DNA of 12,983 nucleotides from an uncultured Marinicella sp. Lineage in GTDB: Bacteria > Pseudomonadota > Gammaproteobacteria > Xanthomonadales > Marinicellaceae. The first letter of the stretch is position 1; every line of letters begins with the position of its first letter. The notes beneath the pieces were generated by a model that saw only the letters and a list, made by a program, of their open reading frames with translations, ran no database searches and was not told where the DNA came from. The DNA lies in NCBI GenBank assembly GCA_938008005.1, contig CALLLZ010000411.1, forward strand, positions 1 through 12,983. Reading direction: 5' to 3'. Positions 5,429 through 12,983 of the stretch are shown piece after piece. Position numbers and translations under genes: made by a program.

Positions 5429-7165
5429 ATGTACAAATCAATCACCACTTTAATTACCTTGTCCTGGTTACTCAGTAGTTGTGCTGTGAATAAAGCAACC
5501 ATCCAACAAGTAGAACAAATAGTCGATGTCAAAAAGGACAGCACCATAACCTGCCCAGCAACAGATGTAAATCGATGTGCTATTCAAACACCATTTGCTG
5601 ACCAATTTAAACTGGCCAATCATGAAGAAAAAGACCGCATGCTGTTATTAGATCATGGCGAAGATTCTTTATTACTACGTTTGCATATGATTAGAGCAGC
5701 TAAAGAAACCATTGAAATACAAAGTTTTATCTGGGTTAATGATGAAGCAGGGCATTTAATGATACGAGAACTTTTAGCTGCAGCCAAACGAGGGGTCAAA
5801 GTCAAAGTCATCATCGATCAATTATTTTCCATGGGTAATTCATGGCTGGTTACTGATATCGCCACCTTACACCAAAATCTTGAATTCAAACTTTATAACC
5901 CAGTATTTCATGATGCCCACACCTCAGCTTTCGAATTCTTCAGTGCCTTGGCCTGTTGTATGGCACGGTTGAACAAGCGAATGCACAACAAAACTTTTAT
6001 TGTTGACAACAAATATGGCATTGTTGGCGGTCGTAATTACCAAAACCGATATTATGACTGGGATGAATCCTTCAATTACAAAGACCGTGACGTATTGGCG
6101 ATTGGTCAAGTTGTGAATGTTATCAGCATTTCTTTCGCCAGTTTCTGGCGCAGCCCACATGTGGTACCTGTTGAGCATTTGCGTGATGTTAGTGCACGAA
6201 TATTAAACAATCAAAAATCTAACATTGACTGGCAGCACCCCCTACCAAAAAAAGCCTTAAGCTTATTAACACGGGCTAACGACACAAGGCTAATGATTAA
6301 AAAATTTGTTGATGAAATCATTGCCGTGAATCACGTTGAATATTTCAGCGATACTCATGACAAACCATTCAACAAAGCAGCCAGGTCTGCCAATAAACAA
6401 CTGACGCAAAAAATTCATCAATATTTTGCTGAGGCCAAATATAAAATATTGATTCAAACGCCTTATTTGGTATTCAGTCGTCAAGCACGTAAGACCTTAA
6501 AAAAACTGCGGCGCAACAACCCCGATCTTGACTTGTTAGTTTCAACCAATTCGCTGGCCTCTACTGATGCATATTACGTGTACGCAATTTCATTTAAGTA
6601 CAAACGATTTTATTTAAAAAAACTGGGCATGCAAATATATGAATACAAAGATCGTCCTGGCATGATAGCAGGCAAGTTTTCTACCACAAGCATTAATGAA
6701 AACACTCGATTTGGTATGCATGGTAAATCCTTTGTGATTGATGAATACATTTCAATGATAGGCTCACATAACTTTGATCCGCGCTCAGATGTACTCAATA
6801 CTGAATCTGGTTTTGTGATTGAAAGTAAAGCGTTTGCCAAACTGCTGTCAACCAGCATTGAAACCGACATGCTTAATCAAAATAGCTGGGTGGTAGCAGC
6901 CAAACAACAGATTCCTTTTTTTAGCCGAATCAGCGGTGTTATTGCAACCATTTCAAGAAAGCTACCTATTTTCGATATTTGGCCATTCCGCTATTCAACC
7001 AGCTACGAACTCAAGGATGGTTACGCTGAAGTGCCGGCCAGCCATCCTGATTTTCATCAAAATTATAAATCAATTGGCAATTTTCCTAATGTAGATTTGT
7101 CTTCTAAGCAAATACAAACGATAATAATATCCGCTTTTGCCGGTTTTGCTGAACCAGTTATGTAG
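5429..7165 (+). CDS. Phospholipase D family lipoprotein (cardiolipin synthase ClsC-like)
   Basis: Two HKD motifs define this as a two-domain phospholipase D superfamily enzyme: H186-x-K188-x4-D193 in MHNKTFIVD, followed by GGRNYQNRYYD, and H431-x-K433-x4-D438 in MHGKSFVID, followed by GSHNFDPRSD. The layout resembles E. coli ClsC/YmdC, which condenses phosphatidylglycerol with phosphatidylethanolamine to cardiolipin, but hydrolase or other transferase activity is possible. The N-terminus is a lipoprotein signal (lipobox LSSC, Cys18). Ala follows the cysteine rather than Asp, so Lol sorting to the outer membrane is expected. At 578 residues it is about 100 longer than ClsC, with a long N-terminal stretch before the first PLD domain. 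The ATG lies 3 bp after the phosphopantetheinyl transferase stop without a Shine-Dalgarno of its own, pointing to coupling. Confidence 0.92.
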   Translation: MYKSITTLITLSWLLSSCAVNKATIQQVEQIVDVKKDSTITCPATDVNRCAIQTPFADQFKLANHEEKDRMLLLDHGEDSLLLRLHMIRAAKETIEIQSFIWVNDEAGHLMIRELLAAAKRGVKVKVIIDQLFSMGNSWLVTDIATLHQNLEFKLYNPVFHDAHTSAFEFFSALACCMARLNKRMHNKTFIVDNKYGIVGGRNYQNRYYDWDESFNYKDRDVLAIGQVVNVISISFASFWRSPHVVPVEHLRDVSARILNNQKSNIDWQHPLPKKALSLLTRANDTRLMIKKFVDEIIAVNHVEYFSDTHDKPFNKAARSANKQLTQKIHQYFAEAKYKILIQTPYLVFSRQARKTLKKLRRNNPDLDLLVSTNSLASTDAYYVYAISFKYKRFYLKKLGMQIYEYKDRPGMIAGKFSTTSINENTRFGMHGKSFVIDEYISMIGSHNFDPRSDVLNTESGFVIESKAFAKLLSTSIETDMLNQNSWVVAAKQQIPFFSRISGVIATISRKLPIFDIWPFRYSTSYELKDGYAEVPASHPDFHQNYKSIGNFPNVDLSSKQIQTIIISAFAGFAEPVM

Positions 7166-7191
7166 CAAATAACAATCAACGAGAAATTATA

Positions 7192-8520
7192 ATGAGCAAC
7201 AAAAGTAAATTAATTGTATTGGCCATTTTAATCGTGCTGTTGGCTTTGCCCTATTGGCAAATAAGGCACAACAGTAAATTTTTTGCGGAAGGTGTATTAT
7301 CACATTTGGGAGACTTAGGTGAATGGACACACAATAGTGTGGATACAGCACTGAATGGTGAGATCACACTTAAACAGTTAACATTCAGGCCTACTGGTTA
7401 CCGACAAACTATCGCCATTGATGCCATTGAGGTTCGCACTGATATGAAAAGGTTGTTATTCTCAGGCAGTCAAAAGTTAATCAGCCACATCCCGAAAACC
7501 ATGACACTGTCATTTCGAAACGCTCGCGTCATCAACAGTCAAAGCAGTGATTTACAAAGTGCCATCAACCGTGCAAATTATTGGCCCATGGCAGCCAGTT
7601 ACTTGGGGGCGTTCGGTTGTGGAGAAGGTTCAGGTCCGAGTTACAGTGACACCCAGTGGAACCAAATTTTCACCAGCGCACCACGTTTTGATGTAGAAGT
7701 TAGTTATTCACTGGTTGATGATTATCATATTGATTTCAACATCAACATAGAAAACCCCGATAATTGGTTCATTGCTTGGTCTGGAACTTTAACCCGTCCT
7801 ACCGACATCGAGCGAATTTCGTTCAATGAAACCATCGTTGAGACCTTATATTACTATCACAGCGATCAAGGCTTTAACCAAAAACGTAACGACGTTTGTG
7901 CCGCGGCCAACAGGAATTCATACCCAGCTTACCGATTGAACAGTGCAGATGAAATTCAAAAATACCTGCGTGTTTATACCGGCCAACAAATGTCCGACAT
8001 ATTAAGCAACCAATACCAACGTTCTTTAGAACAAGACATAGAACTGAATGCCATATTTAAACTTAAAGAGCCCAAATACCTGTTTGAATTTGCTGGCATG
8101 GATCAAACAGAATTTTATGGTCAAGTGGATATTGAGGCCGCCATGGGTGAAAACGAGTACCAAAAACTGCAGTTAACTGACATAGATTTTTTAGATTTGG
8201 ACGTCGATACCTTACGCGCTGAAATGGAAGCCAAACAACGACAGGCTGAACGCCTTGAAGCCGAGGCGAATAAGCCCAAAGAATTACTAAAAACCATCGT
8301 AACCTCTGTCGGTAAAAGCGTCAATGAGGTAAAAATTTATGATTGGTCACGAGCTGTTGGACAAAGTATCAAAGTCAGAACAAAACGCGGTCGGCCAATT
8401 TTTGGTCGGTTGCTAGCCATCGACAACAAACAACTAACCATTGTCTCTAAATACATCAGCGGTGATGCCACCATAACCGTATTGCGTAAAGATGTTGTTT
8501 CAATGAGTGTGAGTCGCTAA
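7192..8520 (+). CDS. Unrecognised membrane-anchored protein with C-terminal small-barrel-like segment
   Basis: I do not recognise this 442-residue family. Residues 5-22 form an uncleaved-looking membrane anchor (LIVLAILIVLLALPYW). The next ~300 residues are soluble and probably periplasmic, with alternating hydrophobic patterns suggesting beta structure (ITLKQLTFRPTGYRQTIAID). It has only two cysteines (143, 236), which could form a disulfide. Residues ~344-366 are a charged likely helix (MEAKQRQAERLEAEANKPKE). The last ~53 residues (GQSIKVRTKRGRPIFGRL, AIDNKQLTIV, ATITVLRKDVVSM) read like five short strands with the strand-loop rhythm of an SH3/LSm-type small barrel; this is inference. A GAGA element lies 9 bases before the ATG. 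It begins 26 bp after the phospholipase D gene, so it may act with that enzyme in the envelope. Confidence 0.8.
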   Translation: MSNKSKLIVLAILIVLLALPYWQIRHNSKFFAEGVLSHLGDLGEWTHNSVDTALNGEITLKQLTFRPTGYRQTIAIDAIEVRTDMKRLLFSGSQKLISHIPKTMTLSFRNARVINSQSSDLQSAINRANYWPMAASYLGAFGCGEGSGPSYSDTQWNQIFTSAPRFDVEVSYSLVDDYHIDFNINIENPDNWFIAWSGTLTRPTDIERISFNETIVETLYYYHSDQGFNQKRNDVCAAANRNSYPAYRLNSADEIQKYLRVYTGQQMSDILSNQYQRSLEQDIELNAIFKLKEPKYLFEFAGMDQTEFYGQVDIEAAMGENEYQKLQLTDIDFLDLDVDTLRAEMEAKQRQAERLEAEANKPKELLKTIVTSVGKSVNEVKIYDWSRAVGQSIKVRTKRGRPIFGRLLAIDNKQLTIVSKYISGDATITVLRKDVVSMSVSR

Positions 8521-8569
8521 CCCTCTTATAGACAAGCCTTGAGGCAGTATAGAAAACCGTTGATAAACT

Positions 8570-9535
8570 TTGAATAATCAAACTGCCAAATTATTCAGCC
8601 ATTGGTGGGTTTGGTGTATGCTGCTGTTATTTTTGGTGATTGTGGCATTATCAGTGGGTTCAGTTCATGTGCCTTTAAACACTTTGTTTGACAGCGACTC
8701 TCCATATTTCGATATTATTTGGCAACTCAGGTTGCCACGCATCATCAATGCCGTTATGGTGGGTGCCTGCCTCGCTTTAGCTGGCCTGTTAATTCAAAAT
8801 TTAGTCAAAAATCCATTGGCCGACCCTTACTTACTTGGGGTATCAGGAGGTGCAGCAGTAGTACAGTTAATGGTTATTGTTACCGGTTTAAGCTTATCTC
8901 AGCATCTGTTATTCGCTTTTGGTTTTATGGGTAGTTTATTGGCGACATTGCTACTACTAAAGCTGAGTTATCATGGCCGCATTCGGCCAGATAAAATTAC
9001 TTTAAATGGTGTGGTTCTGGCATTTGGCTTTGCTGCTTTCATCAGTTTCATTTTAGCCACTGCTTCAGGGCAACAAATTAAGTCAATGATGTTCTGGTTA
9101 ATGGGCGATATGAGTTTTGCTCAACCCAATGCGTTGATGCCAGTATTATTACTGATCAGTTTTGTCCTATTAATGAAAAATCACAGAGCACTCGATCTAC
9201 TGGCTCGCGGTGATCTATTCGCTCAAAAGTCTGGGGTCAACACCCACCGTATCAATTTGATGATATTCATCATTACTGCCTTATTAACCTCTATGGCTGT
9301 GGCACAAGCTGGAACCATAGGGTTTGTTGGCCTCATCATTCCTCATTTAGTGCGCATGATGGCTGGTTATCTGCACCGACAACTGATCCCAATGTGTGTT
9401 TTGGTAGGCGCTTGTTTTTTATTGGCTGCAGATACATTGGCACGAACAGTGATGAGTCCGATACAGCTACCAGTAGGCATTTTCACTGCTTTAATTGGGG
9501 TGCCGGTTTTTTTATGGTTGAACCGGAAAATCTGA
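8570..9535 (+). CDS. ABC importer permease, FecCD/BtuC family
   Basis: This is the membrane subunit of a type II ABC importer for vitamin B12, heme or ferric siderophores. The 321-residue, strongly hydrophobic product matches the family's ~10 membrane helices and length. Hallmarks include RLPRIINAVMVGACLALAGL, then NPLADPYLLGVSGGAA near residues 75-90, and GTIGFVGLIIPHLVRMMAGY near 250, the region of the coupling helix to the ATPase. The start I give is TTG 8570; the first in-frame ATG lies 16 codons later inside the first membrane segment and would shorten it. No clear Shine-Dalgarno supports either. The gene overlaps the ATPase start by one base (TGATG). No binding-protein gene (BtuF type) or TonB receptor is in the window, so the substrate is not determined. 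Confidence 0.92.
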   Translation: MNNQTAKLFSHWWVWCMLLLFLVIVALSVGSVHVPLNTLFDSDSPYFDIIWQLRLPRIINAVMVGACLALAGLLIQNLVKNPLADPYLLGVSGGAAVVQLMVIVTGLSLSQHLLFAFGFMGSLLATLLLLKLSYHGRIRPDKITLNGVVLAFGFAAFISFILATASGQQIKSMMFWLMGDMSFAQPNALMPVLLLISFVLLMKNHRALDLLARGDLFAQKSGVNTHRINLMIFIITALLTSMAVAQAGTIGFVGLIIPHLVRMMAGYLHRQLIPMCVLVGACFLLAADTLARTVMSPIQLPVGIFTALIGVPVFLWLNRKI

Positions 9536-10245
9536 TGTTGGAATTAAAACAGCTCAACCTTAAGCAAGACGGTGTTACAGTGTTCAGTCAACTTGACGCT
9601 ATGTTCCAAGCCGGCCAATTTTGGGGCGTGGTGGGTCAAAATGGAGTTGGAAAATCTACTTTGTTACAGACCATGGCTGGAGTCAGCAATGACTTTGATG
9701 GTCAAATCAGCATTGATGGGTATAACACACAAAGCATGAGCCCCGTGCAGCGAGCACAAAAGCTCAGTTTTTTACTGCAGGAACAAGAGCCCTGTTTAGC
9801 TTTTTCCGTAAAAGAAGCCGTTGGTATGGGACGCTTTCCTTGGCAAACTCTAAAGCAACAAGATGCATTCATTACCCAACAAGCCCTGCAAACCTGTCGC
9901 ATTGAACATTTACAACAGCGGTCCATATTAAAACTATCAGGAGGTGAACGGCGAAAAGTAGAAATCGCTACATGCCTAGCTCAACAAGCTGCTTACCTAC
10001 TGCTGGACGAACCTTTGAACCATTTGGATTTAGTCTATCGTACACACATATTAAAAGTGTTTGAGCACTTCAGCCAAACACAATGCGTGGTGATGGTTTG
10101 CCATGATCTAGAAGCAGTGCGCAAACATTGCTCACATGTTTTGATGCTATTGGCGAATAACTGTTATCTATCGGGCACTTCAGCTACAATATTGAATGAT
10201 GACAACCTAAAGCGATTATTTGATGACCACAGCGAAAACAGTTAA
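9535..10245 (+). CDS. ABC importer ATPase partner (BtuD/FecE type)
   Basis: This is the nucleotide-binding subunit for the preceding permease. The 236 residues contain Walker A GQNGVGKST (34-42), a Q-loop at Gln82, the signature LSGGE (134-138), Walker B YLLLDEP (154-160), a D-loop in NHLD and the switch His190. All key residues are present. I chose ATG 9535, which overlaps the permease stop as TGATG and has GGAA 8 bases upstream, giving the usual N-terminus MLELKQLNL. ATG 9514 and a further upstream start are in frame but would overlap the permease more and add non-homologous residues. The overlap indicates translational coupling and equal production of the two subunits. Confidence 0.92.
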   Translation: MLELKQLNLKQDGVTVFSQLDAMFQAGQFWGVVGQNGVGKSTLLQTMAGVSNDFDGQISIDGYNTQSMSPVQRAQKLSFLLQEQEPCLAFSVKEAVGMGRFPWQTLKQQDAFITQQALQTCRIEHLQQRSILKLSGGERRKVEIATCLAQQAAYLLLDEPLNHLDLVYRTHILKVFEHFSQTQCVVMVCHDLEAVRKHCSHVLMLLANNCYLSGTSATILNDDNLKRLFDDHSENS

Positions 10246-11989
10246 AAACAACTTCATGGCAACCCTAGCCAAACAATGGCTTGCTGCGAAAATAATCTCA
10301 CAAGAACAGTGTGAGAAATTGCTGGAAAAATCCACAGTCGCTTCTGCTTCAGTACACCCCTATATTTCAATAGTTGACAACAAATTAACCAATCTCAAAA
10401 CGGGCAAACCTATCACCATGGAGTTTTTAACTCAATGGGTGGCAAGAATCCATAAGTTAGATTATTTAAAAATTGACCCAACAAAGATAAATGTCAATCA
10501 AGTTACTCAGGTGATCTCACAAGCTTACGCCAGACAGCATCAAATATTACCAGTGCATGTAGACACCGATGAAATTGTAATCGCTGTGGCCGATCCAAAA
10601 AACACAACTTGGTTAAACGACATACAAAAAATCCATCGTCAAGCCATCAAGCGCGTTCATTCCAACCCCATCGACATTCAACGCTTGTTGTTTGAGTTCT
10701 ATGGCGTGAACCGTCAAGTACAAAGTGCCAAGAAGTTACACAAAGGCAAAACCAGCGATCCAATACTCAACTTGGAACAATTGGTCAAACTCGGTGGAAA
10801 AGACATCAACGCTGATGATCAACATGTGATTGGTCTGGTTGATTGGTTATTGCAATATGCCTTTGATCAACGTGCCAGTGACATTCACCTGGAACCCAAA
10901 CGTGAAAATTGTCTGATTAGATTTCGTATCGATGGCAAATTGCTCAAAGTTTACGACCTGCCCCCAGCTGTTATGGCCGCTGTAACCAGTCGAATTAAAA
11001 TCTTGTCGCGTATTGATGTGGCTGAAAAACGTCGGCCACAAGATGGACGCATTAAAACCCTTTCACAAGGTAATCGTGAAATTGAATTGCGAGTTTCTAC
11101 CATGCCCACTACATTTGGTGAAAAGTGTGTGATGCGAATTTTTGACCCTGATGCGGTGGTGGTTGACTACCAAGATTTGGGGTTCAGCGCCACCGAGGCT
11201 GAAAATTGGAAGCAACTGATCAATAGGCCACACGGTATTGTGTTGGTCACCGGACCGACCGGCTCAGGAAAAACCACAACCTTATATTCCACCCTGAAAA
11301 AACTCGCAACACCAGAAGTTAATGTTTCCACTGTTGAAGATCCGATTGAAATGGTTGACCCTATTCTCAATCAAATGCAAGTTAACACAAAGATCGGTTT
11401 ACATTTTGCTGATGGTGTCAGAACCTTGATGCGTCAGGATCCAGACATCATCATGATTGGTGAGATTCGAGACTTAGAAACCGCTCAAATGGCTGTACAA
11501 GCCTCCTTGACTGGCCATTTGGTTTTATCTACATTACACACCAATGATGCACCTTCAAGTATCAATCGCCTGCTGGATTTGGGTGTAGCTGATTATTTGC
11601 TTCGCAGTACATTGGCTGGCGTTTTAGCCCAAAGGCTGATACGTTTGTTGTGCCCTCATTGTAAAGTACCCACCAAAGTTGACGCCGAAAAATGGGTTTC
11701 TATGGTTCACCCTTTTGACATCCAACCACCCAAAGAATTATTTGAAGCCAAAGGGTGTGATGAATGTAGAAACACCGGTTACCACGGTCGATCGGGTGTG
11801 TTTGAAATGATGCCCATTCATCAAGATGTACGTAAATTAATTCGTGATGATGTGCCATCAGAAAAAATAGCCGCCGCCGCTTACCAGCAGGGCATGATGC
11901 CATTAAGAATTGCCATATCGCACTTACTTAAAGCCGGTAAGACTTCTTTGGAAGAGGCCATGCGTCTCGCGCCACCAGATGCTCATTAA
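10223..11989 (+). CDS. GspE/PulE/PilB-family ATPase (type II secretion / type IV pilus-type motor)
   Basis: Hexameric ATPases of this family power pseudopilus or pilus assembly from the cytoplasmic face of the inner membrane. The 588-residue product has an N-terminal T2SSE_N/MshEN-like domain (about 60-165, including HQILPVHVDTDEIVIAVADP), then the catalytic core: ASDIHLEP, EKRRPQDGRI, Walker A GPTGSGKTTT (~344-353), the Asp box VEDPIE, Walker B IIMIGEIRD (~410), the His box GHLVLSTLHTNDA, and a four-cysteine zinc site (CPHC ~476-479; CDEC ~512-515). Everything expected for an active assembly ATPase is present. ATG 10223 overlaps the ABC ATPase gene by 23 bp; a second ATG at 10256 would avoid the overlap and give MATLAKQWLA. 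No other pilus or secretion gene is visible, so whether it serves PilB, MshE or GspE function is open. Confidence 0.9.
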   Translation: MTTAKTVKNNFMATLAKQWLAAKIISQEQCEKLLEKSTVASASVHPYISIVDNKLTNLKTGKPITMEFLTQWVARIHKLDYLKIDPTKINVNQVTQVISQAYARQHQILPVHVDTDEIVIAVADPKNTTWLNDIQKIHRQAIKRVHSNPIDIQRLLFEFYGVNRQVQSAKKLHKGKTSDPILNLEQLVKLGGKDINADDQHVIGLVDWLLQYAFDQRASDIHLEPKRENCLIRFRIDGKLLKVYDLPPAVMAAVTSRIKILSRIDVAEKRRPQDGRIKTLSQGNREIELRVSTMPTTFGEKCVMRIFDPDAVVVDYQDLGFSATEAENWKQLINRPHGIVLVTGPTGSGKTTTLYSTLKKLATPEVNVSTVEDPIEMVDPILNQMQVNTKIGLHFADGVRTLMRQDPDIIMIGEIRDLETAQMAVQASLTGHLVLSTLHTNDAPSSINRLLDLGVADYLLRSTLAGVLAQRLIRLLCPHCKVPTKVDAEKWVSMVHPFDIQPPKELFEAKGCDECRNTGYHGRSGVFEMMPIHQDVRKLIRDDVPSEKIAAAAYQQGMMPLRIAISHLLKAGKTSLEEAMRLAPPDAH

Positions 11990-12039
11990 TTCAATTAAAT
12001 AAAGCAAGTAATTAGAACCCCACAAGAGAACGACAAAAT

Positions 12040-12795
12040 ATGTTTTTAATTATTCAAACAGGTGACCCAGTCCCCACAGCAATGAATCAGTTTGGCCGAT
12101 TTTCAGATTGGTTTATTCAAGGCATGGAGTTATCTAAAAAAACATTGACAGTTGATGTACACTTGGGCCAACCGCTACCCAATGCACGACAAATCGCTGA
12201 AACTTTAACCGGCATCATCATCACTGGTTCTCCAGCAATGGTCACTGATCAAGATGATTGGTTAATCGAAACCCAAAAATGGCTGAATCAAATCATGGCC
12301 TTTAACATCCCAACTTTGGGTGTATGTTTTGGTCATCAATTGTTGGCTGATTTATTAGGTGGACAAGTAACATACAACTCCAAAGGTCGAAACTTAGGCT
12401 TGAGTGAATTTTCTTTTTCAGAAAATGCCAGTACGGATTTATTACTTAAGTCAATTAACCACAACAGGTCAATACCAACCTTTGCATCCCACTTACAACA
12501 TGTTAAAACACTACCAAAATCAGCCACTTTACTGGGCTCATGTGAGTTAGATAAAAACCATGCTTTTCGTGCTGAAGAAGTGCTGTGGGGTCTCCAGTTT
12601 CATCCAGAATGGAATACGGACATTACCCGAACTTACATCCAAGCTCGCAGTGAGGCCTTGATCAAAGAAGGGGGTGACCCTGAAAAAAGAATTAATCAAT
12701 TACTTCCTTGTAACCTGGCATACAATTTACTCAAAAAGTTTTCCGAGATCACAAAAAAACATAACAATTCGAAGCTTGCTCTAAAGATTAATTAA
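12040..12795 (+). CDS. Class I glutamine amidotransferase (GMP synthase-like GATase domain, stand-alone)
   Basis: The 251-residue product is a single GATase1 domain of the type that hydrolyses glutamine and delivers ammonia, or hydrolyses gamma-glutamyl compounds. Visible are the oxyanion strand IIITGSP (59-65), the nucleophile elbow GVCFGHQLLA with Cys96, and LQFHPEW (185-191) with His188 and Glu190, so the triad is complete. No synthetase domain follows, so it is not GuaA; such stand-alone proteins are often labelled GMP synthase-like and their substrates are mostly unknown. The C-terminal ~25 residues are lysine- and asparagine-rich and probably disordered. GAGA lies 10 bases upstream of the ATG. 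The gene is 50 bp after the GspE-like gene and may be the last of the plus-strand unit. Confidence 0.88.
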   Translation: MFLIIQTGDPVPTAMNQFGRFSDWFIQGMELSKKTLTVDVHLGQPLPNARQIAETLTGIIITGSPAMVTDQDDWLIETQKWLNQIMAFNIPTLGVCFGHQLLADLLGGQVTYNSKGRNLGLSEFSFSENASTDLLLKSINHNRSIPTFASHLQHVKTLPKSATLLGSCELDKNHAFRAEEVLWGLQFHPEWNTDITRTYIQARSEALIKEGGDPEKRINQLLPCNLAYNLLKKFSEITKKHNNSKLALKIN

Positions 12796-12817
12796 TTGTT
12801 AAGCATATTTCGAAAGA

Positions 12818-12890
12818 TTTTTTACATAATACTGAAGCAAAACCACCTTAAACTTAAATAGAAACCTGAGTTAATTGTTCCCCAGTATTA
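12818..12890. other. Convergent intergenic region with long-loop inverted repeat and T-run
   Basis: A TTTTTT run at 12818-12823 follows the short AT-rich TTTCGAAA palindrome, a weak terminator candidate for the glutamine amidotransferase. TAATACTG (12827-12834) and CAGTATTA (12883-12890) are perfect 8-bp complements across about 48 nt. Neither is a clear intrinsic terminator, but the position between two converging genes suits a transcription stop. Confidence 0.25.
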
Positions 12891-12920
12891 AATACCAAGG
12901 AAGTAATCTTCACAAATTAA

Positions 12921-12983
12921 TTAAATTTCAGCGTTATGAAAAATATTCTGCACATCATCTAATTCATCCAGCATATCGATAAA
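12921..12983 (-). CDS. yebC: YebC/PmpR-family protein (partial, C-terminal 20 residues)
   Basis: The minus strand from the window edge encodes FIDMLDELDDVQNIFHNAEI and a TAA at 12923-12921. The LDDVQN-x-(Y/F)-x-NAEI ending is the characteristic C-terminus of the YebC/PmpR family (TACO1 relatives), described both as DNA-binding regulators and more recently as factors that assist translation of proline-rich stretches. The rest lies beyond the right edge. It converges on the glutamine amidotransferase gene. Confidence 0.85.
   Translation of the reverse strand, partial: FIDMLDELDDVQNIFHNAEI

Noticed and set aside
8533..8544. Hairpin GCCT-TG-AGGC before the permease gene as a terminator or riboswitch piece
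   Set aside because: The stem is only 4 bp, the loop is too small, there is no T-run, and the 49-bp gap cannot hold a cobalamin riboswitch.
9394..9534. N-terminal extension of the ABC ATPase to 9394
   Set aside because: It would overlap the permease by 142 bp and adds residues unlike any ABC ATPase; the TGATG junction at 9535 has a ribosome site and the usual N-terminus.
12040..12795. GMP synthase guaA
   Set aside because: Only the glutaminase domain is present; there is no ATP-pyrophosphatase or dimerisation domain.

Overview
The window looks like chromosomal DNA of a free-living, low-to-moderate-GC gammaproteobacterium. The support is a FolE2-type GTP cyclohydrolase, a YebC/PmpR C-terminus, a BtuCD-type ABC importer, a GspE/PilB-family ATPase and a ClsC-like phospholipase D lipoprotein, all in AT-rich DNA. 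A Marinicella-like lineage would fit, but that is an impression and not a search result. No rRNA, tRNA, CRISPR array or intact insertion sequence was seen.

Layout. At the left edge (1-1012, minus) lies the N-terminal 337 residues of a membrane-bound AraC-type regulator: seven hydrophobic segments followed by a helix-turn-helix that runs off the window. A possible promoter and a 16-bp palindrome sit in front of it. Next (1267-2067, minus) is a decayed gene of the choice-of-anchor B family. It can be read only by crossing three single-base frameshifts, each at a homopolymer, and one in-frame TGA, and it has lost its C-terminal part. A 553-bp non-coding stretch (2068-2620) holds three consensus DnaA boxes, several inverted repeats and a very AT-rich flank. 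This is the most unusual non-coding element in the window.

folE2 (2621-3541) and a COG1565/NDUFAF7-type methyltransferase (3718-4848) are on the minus strand. The methyltransferase is head-to-head with a phosphopantetheinyl transferase (4856-5425, plus), with only 7 bp between the two start codons.

From there all genes read rightwards with gaps of 50 bp or less, or with overlaps: phosphopantetheinyl transferase, phospholipase D lipoprotein, an unrecognised membrane-anchored 442-residue protein with a small beta-rich tail, FecCD permease, its ABC ATPase, a GspE/PilB-type ATPase and a class I glutamine amidotransferase. They could form one long transcription unit, although their functions are mixed (carrier-protein activation, phospholipid chemistry, cobalamin or iron-chelate import, pilus/secretion motor). 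At the right edge the last 20 codons of yebC converge from the minus strand.

Nothing here is a clear-cut new defence or mobile system. The best candidates for new biology are the DnaA-box cluster, the unknown 442-residue protein and its tight linkage to the phospholipase D lipoprotein.
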